A stretch of DNA of 64,000 nt from Glycomyces buryatensis. GTDB lineage: Bacteria; Actinomycetota; Actinomycetes; Mycobacteriales; Micromonosporaceae. The notes beneath the pieces were generated by a model. That model was not told the DNA's origin. It made no database searches and worked only from the letters and a program-made list of their open reading frames with translations. Made by a program: the position numbers and the translations under genes. The DNA is taken from assembly GCF_004912275.1 (NCBI RefSeq), contig NZ_STGY01000029.1, positions 1,259 through 65,258 of the forward strand, given 5' to 3'. Positions 40,731 to 49,694 of the stretch are shown here, one piece after another; within the stretch, counting starts at the first letter, position 1; every line of letters begins with the position of its first letter.

Positions 40731-42931
40731 GCCTTCCGGTCGAGGATCGCTAGCAGGACGGCCGCGAAGTCGGGTGCGATGTGATCGTTGGTCCGCCAAT
40801 TCGTGGCGTGGAATCTCAGTTCGTCGCTCTCCATCGGACTCGGCGCCGCGTCCTGGCACAGTCGTGCCAAGGCGTTCCGCAGGGGCTCGGAACGCTCGGC
40901 GGCCGAGGCCCAATTGCGCAGGACCGCCCGGATGGCCCCGGCGAATCCGGGGGCGAGGAGAGCCGCTCCGAGCAGGCGCGCGATGCCCTCGCGCAGCGCG
41001 GGCGAGTCTCCGGAGTCCGCCAGCCAGAGCAGCAGCGGCCAACGCGACGTGCCGCTCCCGTCCTGAATGGTGATCTGGAGCCTGGCGCACTGGAGGAAGC
41101 TCGCCACCCCGGCTCGACGGCGGCCCGCGGATTGATCTTGGGCCCATTCGTCGATGAGGCGGACGAGCTCGGCTCGGCGTTCTGGGCCCGCCTCGGCGAT
41201 CAGTTCCCGGACGCTCAGTCCGATCGCCACGGCGAGCCCGCGATCGGCCTTCTTCGCCAGGCCCCCGAGCCGCTCGTCGGGGCCGCCGGGCATCGCGGGT
41301 CCGACGGCCGAGCCCAGCGCCCTCGTCGCGGCCATCCTCAGTGGTCGCGAATCGCTGCCGCACCAGTCCTTCACCAGGTCGATCACTTGAGAGGAATTCG
41401 CAGCGGATCCGACCAGCATCGACAGTGCCACGACCGCGTGTTCGCGCCGGTCGCCGCGGCCGCTCCTGGCCCAGCGGGCGATCACCTCGCGGCGGACGCG
41501 GGGAAAGTCGAACTGGCCGAGGTAGCCGATGGCCGCGGCCGCCCGAACCCCGGCGTCGATGCCGGAACCGGCGGTCATCGACTCCAGCCAAGGCAGCAGG
41601 AGATCGGCGTAGTCGTCGTATTCGCGCCACACGTAGTCGAGCACGCGGGTCGGGTATCCGGCGTCGATGAACTCGGCGACGGGGATCGCCGAGCGCCCCC
41701 GGCGCTGACGCGGTTCGCGGACCGACACGTGAGCCCGCGCCTGCACGAGCCGTTCGCTGCGGCGGGCCGGGCGATGCTTTCGTCCGGGCTGCGGTTCCTC
41801 TCCGTATTCCCCATTCCAGGCGCGCTGGAGCTTGGTCGCCGCGCGCCTGATGGTGTCGTACGGAGCGCCGTTGAACACCGACAGCGCGCAGACGGTCGTC
41901 ATCGTCTGCGAGTCGTCGGCGATGGCGTCGATCCATGCCTCGACGTCCCGGGTGGAGCGGTCCTCGAAGTTCGCCCGCGCGTCCTTGACCGTGCCGCGCC
42001 CGGCTGCGACGTCGGCGAGATCGTGGGCGAGAGCGACGAGCAGATGCGCGTCGAATCCGTCGGACTCCATGGTTCGGAGCCACTCCCCCAGACCCTCGGT
42101 TTCGAGCAGGCGACGAGTCTCCTCGGGGGCCTCGATGAGCTCGTTGAGGTGGTTCTCGACGAGTTCGTCGGCCGGCGGCGGGGATTCCAGGCGCAGCGCG
42201 AGGCGCTCGATGCCGTGGTCGAACAGCCTGGTGGAGTCGTCGATGATGACCACGGCCTTCGAATGGCGTTCTGCGAGTTGCTGCTCCATCCGCTTGAGGT
42301 CGAGTGAGCTGAGACCGGCGACCTGGTCCGGGGTGAGCGGGTCGACGATGAATCCGGCCCCCTCCGGGAGCTCCTCGATCGGCAGGGCCGTCAGCTCGGC
42401 TTCGAGCTTGACCTCGTAGATCGAGCGGAACTGCGCCAGCAGCCGGATGGCGGTGGTGGTGGCGCCCCAGCGAGGGTGGATGCGCGCGACCAGCAGGTCG
42501 CCGCCCCGCAGCCGTGCATCGAGGTCCGGGAAGCCGCTGGGGCGCACGAACACCCGCGAGATCCCGTCGAGGACGTACTGCGGAATCGGCGGGGCCAGTT
42601 CCGCAGTCTGCTCCTCCCGGCCGTAGTTGTTGATGTTGATGTCGCCTTGAGCGACCAGGGAGTCATTGATGGACCGGGCGTTGAAACGGTACTTCCTCGG
42701 GGACGTTTCGCCTCCGGTGCCGACCTTGCGGTAGGCCAGGTACGGGTCGAAGTTGCCCCGAGCCGCGGCGCGTGCGTAGTCGAGCTCGTCGACCTTCGCA
42801 GCGCGATCGTCGTCGTCGGCTTCGGTCAGGTCGAAGTCATCGTCGATGGCTGAGGCCAGCGGATCCCCTTGGGGCGCTGAGGTCGCCGCCGCCTCGTCGG
42901 TGCCGAACGGCTTAGCGGAATCGTCGGACAT
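40727..42931 (-). CDS. Large degenerate P-loop protein with HEAT-like repeats
   Basis: A 734-residue protein. An acidic N-terminus is followed by a QGDININNYG motif near residue 90. A P-loop-NTPase-like domain then has a Walker A position reading HPRWGATTTA (no GK[ST]) and a Walker B reading KAVVIIDDST. The C-terminal half has HEAT-like repeats (GVRAAAAIGYLGQFD, EHAVVALSMLVGSA, PLRMAATRALGSAV). This resembles inactive-STAND sensor proteins of bacterial conflict systems. ATG 42931 has AAGGAG 6 nt upstream; ATG 42937 overlaps that site. It overlaps the end of the TIR gene by 20 bp. Confidence 0.65.
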   Translation of the reverse strand: MSDDSAKPFGTDEAAATSAPQGDPLASAIDDDFDLTEADDDDRAAKVDELDYARAAARGNFDPYLAYRKVGTGGETSPRKYRFNARSINDSLVAQGDININNYGREEQTAELAPPIPQYVLDGISRVFVRPSGFPDLDARLRGGDLLVARIHPRWGATTTAIRLLAQFRSIYEVKLEAELTALPIEELPEGAGFIVDPLTPDQVAGLSSLDLKRMEQQLAERHSKAVVIIDDSTRLFDHGIERLALRLESPPPADELVENHLNELIEAPEETRRLLETEGLGEWLRTMESDGFDAHLLVALAHDLADVAAGRGTVKDARANFEDRSTRDVEAWIDAIADDSQTMTTVCALSVFNGAPYDTIRRAATKLQRAWNGEYGEEPQPGRKHRPARRSERLVQARAHVSVREPRQRRGRSAIPVAEFIDAGYPTRVLDYVWREYDDYADLLLPWLESMTAGSGIDAGVRAAAAIGYLGQFDFPRVRREVIARWARSGRGDRREHAVVALSMLVGSAANSSQVIDLVKDWCGSDSRPLRMAATRALGSAVGPAMPGGPDERLGGLAKKADRGLAVAIGLSVRELIAEAGPERRAELVRLIDEWAQDQSAGRRRAGVASFLQCARLQITIQDGSGTSRWPLLLWLADSGDSPALREGIARLLGAALLAPGFAGAIRAVLRNWASAAERSEPLRNALARLCQDAAPSPMESDELRFHATNWRTNDHIAPDFAAVLLAILDRKA

Positions 42932-43517
42932 TGACATCTCCTTGACTGAGGATCGAGTTTTTGACCCCTCCCTTGACGCGCATGGACCGGCGCTGGTCGA
43001 CGACCGTCGTCGCGGACGGCGATCCCCCGTTCGTCGAACCATCGGTCTGGGGCAGGGTCGGCACGAACCGCTTCATCTCGACCACCAGTGCCGCGAGGTC
43101 GGCCTCGGTGTGCTCCCGTCGCAGGCGCATCCGCTTCTTCCTTGCAAGCGCCGCGATGTCCTTCGGCAATTGGGGATCGGCCGGGAATTCAGCGCCGTCG
43201 AGTAGGACCGGCACCACGTGCAGGTTCCACTTGAACGCCTTGCGGACCTCCCATCGGACGAAGTCCTTCCAGTTGTCGAGCCGCCGGTTGCCGTCGATGT
43301 CCTTGACTTCGAACCAGTTGGGTCCGATCTCGACGATCAGGACCGTGCTCGCTCTGAGTCGCCGCCGGATCCGCTCGGGGACGTCGTCGCCCGCCTTGAC
43401 CGTTTCGGGGTCGAAGAACACGCGATCCTCACCGAAGACGGGGACCAGGCCCTTGTGGACCAAGGGTGCGGCGTAGCCGTCGTTCACGGCCCGGTAGCTG
43501 ATGAAGACTCCGCTCAT
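42912..43517 (-). CDS. TIR domain protein
   Basis: A 201-residue protein, first gene of the four-gene operon. The TIR domain (about residues 1-150) has GVFISYRAVN, FGEDRVFFDPETVKAGDD, VLIVEIGPNWF, and the helix DFVRWEVRKAF whose Glu aligns with the catalytic Glu of NAD-cleaving TIR domains. The C-terminus ends in NSILSQGDVNV, a motif echoed in the next protein (SLVAQGDINI), suggesting a shared contact. ATG 43517 has AAAGGAG 5 nt upstream. TIR effectors deplete NAD or make nucleotide signals in immunity; the role here is inferred. Confidence 0.88.
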   Translation of the reverse strand: MSGVFISYRAVNDGYAAPLVHKGLVPVFGEDRVFFDPETVKAGDDVPERIRRRLRASTVLIVEIGPNWFEVKDIDGNRRLDNWKDFVRWEVRKAFKWNLHVVPVLLDGAEFPADPQLPKDIAALARKKRMRLRREHTEADLAALVVEMKRFVPTLPQTDGSTNGGSPSATTVVDQRRSMRVKGGVKNSILSQGDVNVRRFR

Positions 43518-43665
43518 CAGCACTCCTTTCATCTCGGCACGCGAGGGGTCCAGGGCGCCGTCAGGCAACCTTGAAAGGAAAGTTCCCGAATAGAGATTCG
43601 GCCTGAGGTTGAGGTTGACTCCAATGACCTCGCGTGCAAATCTGGCCCGACGCTACATTCCTTAA

Positions 43666-43682
43666 TGAGCGCTTATCGCTCA
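43666..43682. promoter_or_regulatory. Palindrome TGAGCG-N5-CGCTCA
   Basis: A perfect 6-bp-arm palindrome in the divergent region between the TIR operon and the regulator gene. It is 16 bp before the chosen regulator start. TACATT at 43654-43659 is a possible -10 element. The palindrome is a candidate autoregulatory operator. Confidence 0.45.
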
Positions 43683-43697
43683 ACACCGGAGTCACCG

Positions 43698-44633
43698 ATG
43701 CCGGAACCGTCGTCGAAGCAGCACCAACGGAACACCAGTCTTTACCTCCAGGAACTCCTCGCCTCAGAGTCGTACTCCTTTCACTGGCGCCGCTACCCGA
43801 CTGAACGCCAGCGTCAGCTGCCCCGCATCTCGGTCGCCAGGGTTCTAGCCGGATACTTGCTGCGCAGGGGCGAGACATTCAACGAAAAGGGGATTCGCGA
43901 CAAGGTCTCGCGCGCGTTCAGCTCACGTGAACCGATCATTCCCGAGGACACGCTCAAACTGTTCATACAGGCGTTCGAGATCAGCGACATCGACGCCGAG
44001 ACGCTGCGAAAGCTTCGGCGCGGTGAGGGACTCCAGCGCGTGGCCGTCCGCGATCTGCCCGAACCGGAAAACGGCCTGCCTCCGCCTCCGCCGTATCAAA
44101 TCATCGGGCTCCGTGAATACCACTACATCGGATCTGACGGAAATCCGACAATCCATCGAACGATTCGCGATATCCGCTCGACGGCCGACCGCCTGGAATC
44201 CATTCGTTACACATTCGATACCGATCAGGTCGACGTCAAACAGATCAACGGCGGCACGCCCAGTGATCCCTACCTGCTGCCGAATGGACTCTCCACGGTT
44301 GACATAACCCTGCCGCGGCCACTCGGCATCGCCGATGATCACTCGATTGAATTCGTGACCCGATTCAAGAACCGCGAACTACTCGACCCGAACTTCCGTC
44401 GCGTGGCCCACCGGAGGATCGAGGGCCTGTCGATCCGCGTCGAGTTCCATCCCGAGTGTCTGCCCGCCAAGGTCTGGTGGGCCGAATGGAAGGACTACCG
44501 ACCCCCGAACGACGAGGTGATCAGCCGACAGCCGGTCGCTCTGGACGCGGAGCACGCCGTCTACCACCGCCTCCACGCCGCGGAACGCGCGGTGGTCGGT
44601 TTCGAGTGGGAGTTCAGCGGCTTGGAGGGCTAA
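43698..44633 (+). CDS. XRE-like regulator with conserved C-terminal domain
   Basis: A 311-residue protein divergent from the TIR operon. The N-terminal 110 residues are helical with an HTH-like element (ISVARVLAGYLLRRGETFNEKGIRDKV split by turns) and the segment TLKLFIQAFEIS. The C-terminal domain (residues 130-311) has LREYHYIGSDG, VDITLPRPLG and EFHPECLPAKVWWAEW. Streptomyces has similar unassigned proteins, as I recall. ATG 43698 has GGAG 6 nt upstream; ATG 43665 lies inside a palindrome. It probably regulates or senses for the TIR operon. Confidence 0.65.
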   Translation: MPEPSSKQHQRNTSLYLQELLASESYSFHWRRYPTERQRQLPRISVARVLAGYLLRRGETFNEKGIRDKVSRAFSSREPIIPEDTLKLFIQAFEISDIDAETLRKLRRGEGLQRVAVRDLPEPENGLPPPPPYQIIGLREYHYIGSDGNPTIHRTIRDIRSTADRLESIRYTFDTDQVDVKQINGGTPSDPYLLPNGLSTVDITLPRPLGIADDHSIEFVTRFKNRELLDPNFRRVAHRRIEGLSIRVEFHPECLPAKVWWAEWKDYRPPNDEVISRQPVALDAEHAVYHRLHAAERAVVGFEWEFSGLEG

Positions 44634-44950
44634 CTGCGTCACTAGCACGGCACTGTTCGACCTGATCGACCTGGTCACCTACGAGGCCGGTTCGACCGGG
44701 ATAGAGACCGCAACGAGGTCATGCACGGCCCTCACCTGCAGGTACAGGTTCCCGTAGGCCTCGATGAGGCCTGCAAGTCTCTGAATAGGGAAAACGTCCC
44801 CGGTTTCGATCACAGGATCGAGACCAGGGGCGTTTCTTTTGATCCATAGGTAAGCGATTACATGCGGCCGTACGCGGCTGATGGCGAAATATCGCGGCTG
44901 GTACGCGGCTCGGCAATCCGGCCTGTCTATGTGGACAGACGCCGACTCCT
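44634..44950. other. Gene-free region with a possible gene fragment
   Basis: A minus-strand frame ending at 44679 reads like a protein C-terminus (GDVFPIQRLAGLIEAYGNLY) but has no start before the IS110 remnant. It may be the tail of a gene cut by that element. The rest shows nothing. Confidence 0.25.
44792..44840 (+). terminator. Intrinsic terminator downstream of the regulator
   Basis: AAACG and CCCCGGTTTCGATC pair with GATCGAGACC and GGGGCGTTT around ACAG, followed by CTTTT. It lies 159 bp past the regulator stop. Confidence 0.65.
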
Positions 44951-45457
44951 CTGCCAGCCCGTTCCCGACTTGCGCGAGCGACTGCGCGGCCGGGCCGGCC
45001 GCGAGCTCGTCGCCGTCCTGGCCCGAACCCGCCCCGCCGGCGATCCGGCCGATCCCCAAACGGCGCACCGCATCGCGCTGGGCCGCCTGGCTCGCCGCTA
45101 TCAGGCCCTGGACGTCGAGATCAAGGAGGCCGACACCGAGATCCGGGCCCTGGTCGCCGGGGCCGCTCCGGATCTTCTGGAGCTGCCCGGGCTCGGCCCC
45201 GAGACCGCCGGACAACTGCTGACCAGCGCCGGCGACAACCCCGACCGGCTCCGTTCCGAGGCCGCGTTCGCCCACCTCTGCGGAGCCGCACCGGTCCCGG
45301 CCTCCTCCGGACGCACCAACCGGCACCGGCTCAATCGCGGCGGTGACCGCGCTGCGAACAACGCCCTACACACCATCGTGCTGGTCCGCATGAAATACGA
45401 CCAGCACACCCGCGACTACGTCGCACGACGCACCCTCCAAGGCATGACCAAATCAGC
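44950..45457 (+). pseudogene. IS110-family transposase remnant
   Basis: The frame contains the middle and C-terminal (Transposase_20) parts of an IS110 enzyme: ELVAVLARTRPAGDPADP, LLELPGLGPETAGQLL, LCGAAPVPASSGRTNRHRLN and GGDRAANNALHTIVLVRMKY. The N-terminal RuvC-like DEDD half is missing, and the similarity stops at GMTK (45457). No intact ends were found, so it is an old fragment. Confidence 0.85.
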
Positions 45458-45579
45458 GTCCGCAGCGTCAGACGCGTGGTTCGGGACTCCAGCGGCCGCG
45501 GCGCCGTTATCGGTCGCCCGGAGCCCGCCGCTGGAACCGCTCGAAGGGCACGCGGTCGAAAATGAAGCGGCTGGCGGTG

Positions 45580-46443
45580 TCAGGCGGTCGTCGAGCTGTG
45601 TTCGGGCGCCGACCAGGAGCCGAGGAGGCGGAGCGCTTCGTGTGATGCGGTGCCGGGTTCGGCCGACCACAGGACCAGTTGCTGGTCGGGATCGCCGGTG
45701 TGGGCGAACATGTCCCAGTTGAGGGTCATCTCGCCGACCACGGGGTGGTCGATTGCCTTGGTACAGATGCTCTTAGTGGCGACTTGGTGCTCGGCCCACC
45801 AGCGACGGAAGTCGTTGTCCTGCACCGAAAGCTCGCCGACGAGGGCGGCCAGCGCGGGGTCGTCGGGGTGTTCGGCGGCCTCCAGGCGCAGGTGGGCGAC
45901 GCTGTAGCGGGCGATGAGCTCCCAGTCTTTGAAGAACTCGCGGGAGCCGGGCTCGCTGAACAGGAGCCGCACGTAGTTGCGGCGTTCGGGCGGCATCGTC
46001 GCGAAGTCGCCGATGAGGGCCGCGGCGAGGGCGTTCCAGGCGAGGATGTCCATGCGTCGGCCGAAGATGACGGCCGGGACGTCGGTGAGCTGGTCGAGGA
46101 GGCGCTGGAGCTGCGGCCGGACCTTCTGGGCAGTGCGGCGCCTGGGGCGGGCCGTCTGTTTTCCCGCGAGTTTGAACAGGTAGGCACGCTGGACCTCATC
46201 GAGGCGCAGCACGCGGGCGAGCGCCGTCAGGACGGGCGCGGAGGCGTTGATGCGGCCCTGCTCGAGCCGCGTGTAGTAGTCGTTGCTGATGGCGGCCAGC
46301 TGCGCGACCTCCTCGCGGCGCAGGCCCGGGACACGTCGCACGGCGGCGGTCCCAGGGAGTCCGACAGTCTCAGGGGTGAGTTCGGCGCGGCGGGCCTTGA
46401 GGAACTCGCCGAGTTCGTTGAGGTGCGGGTCGCTGCCGGTCAT
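45580..46443 (-). CDS. MmyB-like XRE transcription regulator
   Basis: A 287-residue regulator. The N-terminal HTH has VPGLRREEVAQLAAIS then YYTRLEQGR, characteristic of the MmyB family. The C-terminal ligand-binding MmyB domain holds DILAWNALAAALIGDF and NYVRLLFSEPGSREFF. Members usually repress an adjacent divergent oxidoreductase gene and respond to fatty-acid-like ligands. The neighbour at 46606 is an aldo/keto reductase in that divergent position. Confidence 0.92.
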   Translation of the reverse strand: MTGSDPHLNELGEFLKARRAELTPETVGLPGTAAVRRVPGLRREEVAQLAAISNDYYTRLEQGRINASAPVLTALARVLRLDEVQRAYLFKLAGKQTARPRRRTAQKVRPQLQRLLDQLTDVPAVIFGRRMDILAWNALAAALIGDFATMPPERRNYVRLLFSEPGSREFFKDWELIARYSVAHLRLEAAEHPDDPALAALVGELSVQDNDFRRWWAEHQVATKSICTKAIDHPVVGEMTLNWDMFAHTGDPDQQLVLWSAEPGTASHEALRLLGSWSAPEHSSTTA

Positions 46444-46474
46444 CGGACCAGTGTGACAGGTCAGGCGGCGTTCA

Positions 46475-46492
46475 GACAGGGAGAGATCTGTC
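46475..46492. promoter_or_regulatory. Inverted repeat GACAG-N8-CTGTC
   Basis: It lies 32 bp upstream of the MmyB-like gene in the divergent promoter region. It is a candidate operator for that regulator. Confidence 0.35.
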
Positions 46493-46605
46493 CTAGGCAG
46501 CAGCCGTCCCAGGAGGGAATTCGACCATTGGCACGGCTCGAAGTCGCGGTGATGATCGTTCCGGGTGCCGGTAGCCGGCTTCCGCTACGCGATGAGGAGA
46601 CGAAC

Positions 46606-47586
46606 ATGGAATACACGCGACTGGGCGAATCGGGTCTGAAGGTCAGTCGGCTGGCGCTCGGGTGCATGAGTTTCGGGGTGCCCGGCGGGTGGTCGCCGTG
46701 GACCCTCCAGGGCGAGGACGCCGAGGCGATCTTCAAGCAGGCCGTGGAGCTGGGCATCACGTTCTGGGACACCGCCAACGCCTACGGGGCGGGTTCCTCG
46801 GAGGAGCTGGTCGGGCAGGCGATGCGGAAGTTCTCGCGCCGTGAGGACATCGTGCTCGCGACCAAGGTCTTCTTCCCCATGCACGAGGGCGCGGGCGGCT
46901 CGGGCCTGTCGCGGAAGGCGATCTTCGAGCAGGTCGACGCCTCACTCGAGCGGCTCGGCACCGATTATGTCGACCTGCTCCAGATCCACCGCTTCGACCC
47001 CGAGACCTCGGTCGAGGAGACCATGGAGGCCCTGCACGACGTGGTGAAGTCCGGCAAGGCCCTCTATGTCGGCGCCTCGTCGATGTGGGCGTGGCAGTTC
47101 GCCAAGATGCAGTACAGCGCCCGGGCGAACGGCTGGACTCCGTTCGTCTCGATGCAGGACCAGTACAGTCTGCTCCAGCGCGAGGACGAGCGCGAGATGT
47201 TCGGTCTCCTCGAGGACGAGGGCGTGGGCTCGATGCCGTGGAGCCCGCTCGCCGCGGGCCGGGTTGCACGCCCCTGGGGAGCGAAGGGCACTTCGCGTTC
47301 GGATGTCACCGGCGACACCGACTTCGACGGGCGCCCGACGGTCTTCAACACCGACAAGGCGATCGTGGACGCGGTCGGCAAGATCGCGGCCGACCGCGGG
47401 GTCTCGATGGCGACGATCGCGATGGCCTGGGTCCTGAAGAACCCGGTCGTCGACGCGCCGATCATCGGCGCGACCAAGGCGCACCACCTCACCGATGCGG
47501 TCGCCGCGCTGGACATCGCACTCACCGACGCGGAGATCGCCTCGCTCGAGGAACCGTACACGGCCCGCCCCCACACCTTCTTCTAA
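46606..47586 (+). CDS. Aldo/keto reductase
   Basis: A 326-residue NADPH-dependent oxidoreductase with a TIM-barrel. The catalytic residues are seen as Asp in FWDTANAYGAGSS, Tyr in the same segment, Lys in DIVLATKVFF and His in LLQIHRFDPE. The NADPH-binding end is IIGATKAHHL. It resembles the YajO/YhdN-type subfamily and ends HTFF. Start ATG 46606 (MEYTRLGESGLKVS) is typical. It probably lies under the divergent MmyB-like regulator. Confidence 0.93.
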   Translation: MEYTRLGESGLKVSRLALGCMSFGVPGGWSPWTLQGEDAEAIFKQAVELGITFWDTANAYGAGSSEELVGQAMRKFSRREDIVLATKVFFPMHEGAGGSGLSRKAIFEQVDASLERLGTDYVDLLQIHRFDPETSVEETMEALHDVVKSGKALYVGASSMWAWQFAKMQYSARANGWTPFVSMQDQYSLLQREDEREMFGLLEDEGVGSMPWSPLAAGRVARPWGAKGTSRSDVTGDTDFDGRPTVFNTDKAIVDAVGKIAADRGVSMATIAMAWVLKNPVVDAPIIGATKAHHLTDAVAALDIALTDAEIASLEEPYTARPHTFF

Positions 47587-47636
47587 CCGAATCGCCGGGG
47601 GCGCGAGCCCCCCGGCCCGAACGCATAGGAGCATCC

Positions 47637-48584
47637 GTGAAACTCAAGAAACGCGCTCGTCGGCTACTCGTGGCCACTGCCGCGGCCACCGCGCTGGCGG
47701 CTACCTCGCTCGCCGCGATAAGCGCCGCATCCGCCTTCCCGGCCTCGGACGATGCAGCGGGTGCCACCGCCGCCTCCGCCGAACACGGGGGTGCCTACCA
47801 GGAGGCGTATCAGAAGTACGTCGCGGTAGAGGTCCTCGAGGGCGTGTTCGAGCGGGGCGACACCGATGTGGTGGACCGCTACGTATGGGACGACTACATC
47901 CAGCACAACCCAGTGGCCACCGACGGCGCGGAGACGCTGAAGAACCTCGGGGTCGAACTGGCCGAGCAGTTTCCCGACGCCGAGTACGACGTCCAGCGGG
48001 TCCTGTCCGAGGACGATCTAGTGGTCGTCCACTCGAACGTCAAGATGACCCCCGACACGCTCGGCATGGCCGTGGTCGACATCTTCCGCTTCGACGGCCA
48101 GAGGATCCGCGAGCACTGGGACTCCGGTCAGAACGTCCCGGAAGAGGACTCGGTCAGCGGCAACGACATGTTCTCGCAGGTCACTCCCGTGAAGTGGTGG
48201 CCGAGTCCCGAGGCTGAGGAGTCCAGCCGGGAGGTCGTCACCGCATACGTGGAAGGTCTGTCCGAACAGGACGTGACGGTGGTGGACGAGTTCGTCGCCG
48301 ACGACTACGTCCAGCACAACCCGAATTTCCCGAACGGCGCCGAGGAGTTGAAGAGCGGCCTGGCTGACTTCTTCGAGCAGAACCCGGAGTCGAGCTACGA
48401 CGTCAAGCGAGTCATCACCGACGGCGAGTTCGTGGCGGTCCACGCGCACCTGAAGAACAACCCTGACGACCTTGGGATGGCGGTCGTCGACTTGTACCTG
48501 GTGCGGGACGGACAGATTCGCGAGCACTGGGACACGCTCCAACCGGTCCCGGCGGAATCGGCCAACGACAACACCATGTTTTAG
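47637..48584 (+). CDS. Secreted protein with two SnoaL/NTF2-like domains
   Basis: A 315-residue protein. A long Ala-rich signal peptide (LLVATAAATALAATSLAAI) precedes two homologous domains (about residues 50-170 and 190-310). Each has the pattern DDYIQHNP or DDYVQHNP, then VVVHSNVKM or VAVHAHLKN, GMAVVDIFR or GMAVVDLYL, and IREHWD. Single SnoaL-like domains are common, but a secreted tandem copy is less so. GTG 47637 has AGGAG upstream. The stop codon TAG coincides with the left end of an IS701-like element, so a few C-terminal residues may have been lost. Confidence 0.85.
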   Translation: MKLKKRARRLLVATAAATALAATSLAAISAASAFPASDDAAGATAASAEHGGAYQEAYQKYVAVEVLEGVFERGDTDVVDRYVWDDYIQHNPVATDGAETLKNLGVELAEQFPDAEYDVQRVLSEDDLVVVHSNVKMTPDTLGMAVVDIFRFDGQRIREHWDSGQNVPEEDSVSGNDMFSQVTPVKWWPSPEAEESSREVVTAYVEGLSEQDVTVVDEFVADDYVQHNPNFPNGAEELKSGLADFFEQNPESSYDVKRVITDGEFVAVHAHLKNNPDDLGMAVVDLYLVRDGQIREHWDTLQPVPAESANDNTMF

Positions 48585-48605
48585 TACTCCAGTGAGAGTT
48601 CGGGG
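48582..48605 (+). repeat. Left terminal inverted repeat of element A
   Basis: It begins TAGTACTCCAGTGAGAG and ends in TTCGGGG, and supplies the stop codon of the upstream NTF2-like gene. Confidence 0.7.
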
Positions 48606-48619
48606 TTTGAGCTGCGGGG

Positions 48620-49679
48620 ATGCCAACGCTGGACATGAGGACGGCCGTCGTGATCATTGTTGTTGTGACGCAACTGAAGAGCACGACGGCCGTTGAATTG
48701 AGTGTAGCCGTGGAACGGTGGCGGGAGGGCCTGGACGCGCTGCTGGCCCGGACTGCTCCGGCATTTCGCCGCATCGAAACCCGTCTGAACGCGAAGCGCC
48801 TGGTGAATGCGTTGATGGCGCATCTGGAACGGCGGAACTGCTGGACGCTTGCCGAGCAGGCCGGCGAGGCCGGACCGTGGCGGTTCCAGCACCTGCTCTC
48901 CCGCGCGAAGTGGAACGATGCCCAGGTCCGCAGCGAGTTCCGGGCCTACGTGTCCGAGCACTTGAACACAGTCGGCGGCCTGCGGGTCCTCGCCGTCGAC
49001 GAGACCGGCGATGTCAAGAAAGGCGCATCGACGGTCGGGGTGCAGCGGCAGTGCTCGGGGACCGCGGGCCGGATCGAGAACTGCCAGCTGGCCGTCTACC
49101 TCGCCCTCGCCACGCAGGCCGGGCACGCGGCGGTCGATGGGCGCCTCTATCTGCCGAAAGTGTGGGCTGACGATGCTCAGCGGCGTGAGAGAGCCGGAGT
49201 ACCTGAGGACGTCGTGTTCGCGACCAAGCCCGAGTTGGCCGCCGACATGATCGAGGCCGCGCTCGACGCGGGCATCGCTGCGGACTTCGCGACCGGCGAT
49301 GAGGCCTATGGCATCAACTCCGGTGGACGCCGGTCACCGTCGCCGGAATGCGCTGGAGGATCGAAGAATCGTTCCAGGGCGCGAAGGAACTCGCCGCGCT
49401 CGATGAGCACCAGGTGAGGACCTGGACCTCCTGGCACCGGTGGGTCACCTCGCCATGCTCGCCTACGGCTTCCTCGCCATCACCCGCACCACCGAGGACA
49501 CCGAGACCGAACCGGACATGATCGCCTTGACCTGCAACGAGATCCGCCACCTCCTGGCCAGCGAAGCAGCGCCGCGGATCGGCTGGGAGCATCGCCTCCG
49601 CTGGTCGACCTGGCGACGCCGCCACCAGGCCACCGCCAAACGACTGCATTACCAGCGGCAACACACCCTCGCCGCATGA
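48620..49679 (+). pseudogene. IS701-family transposase, fragmented
   Basis: The N-terminal and central parts (to 49314) are recognisable: RLNAKRLVNALMAHLERRNC, the catalytic region VLAVDETGDVKKGASTVG, RIENCQLAVYLAL and GDEAYG. Then a deletion and frameshift occur. The catalytic-Glu region AGMRWRIEESFQGAKELAAL continues in another frame (49330 on), and a second shift near 49440 leads to the C-terminus (LAMLAYGFLAITRT). It is non-functional as it stands. Confidence 0.88.
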
Positions 49680-49694
49680 AAACCCGAACCTACA
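49680..49694 (+). repeat. Internal copy of the element A right end
   Basis: AAACCCGAACCTACA here is identical to 50245-50259 inside the right terminal repeat. It directly follows the transposase stop, where an ordinary IS would end. Confidence 0.7.
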
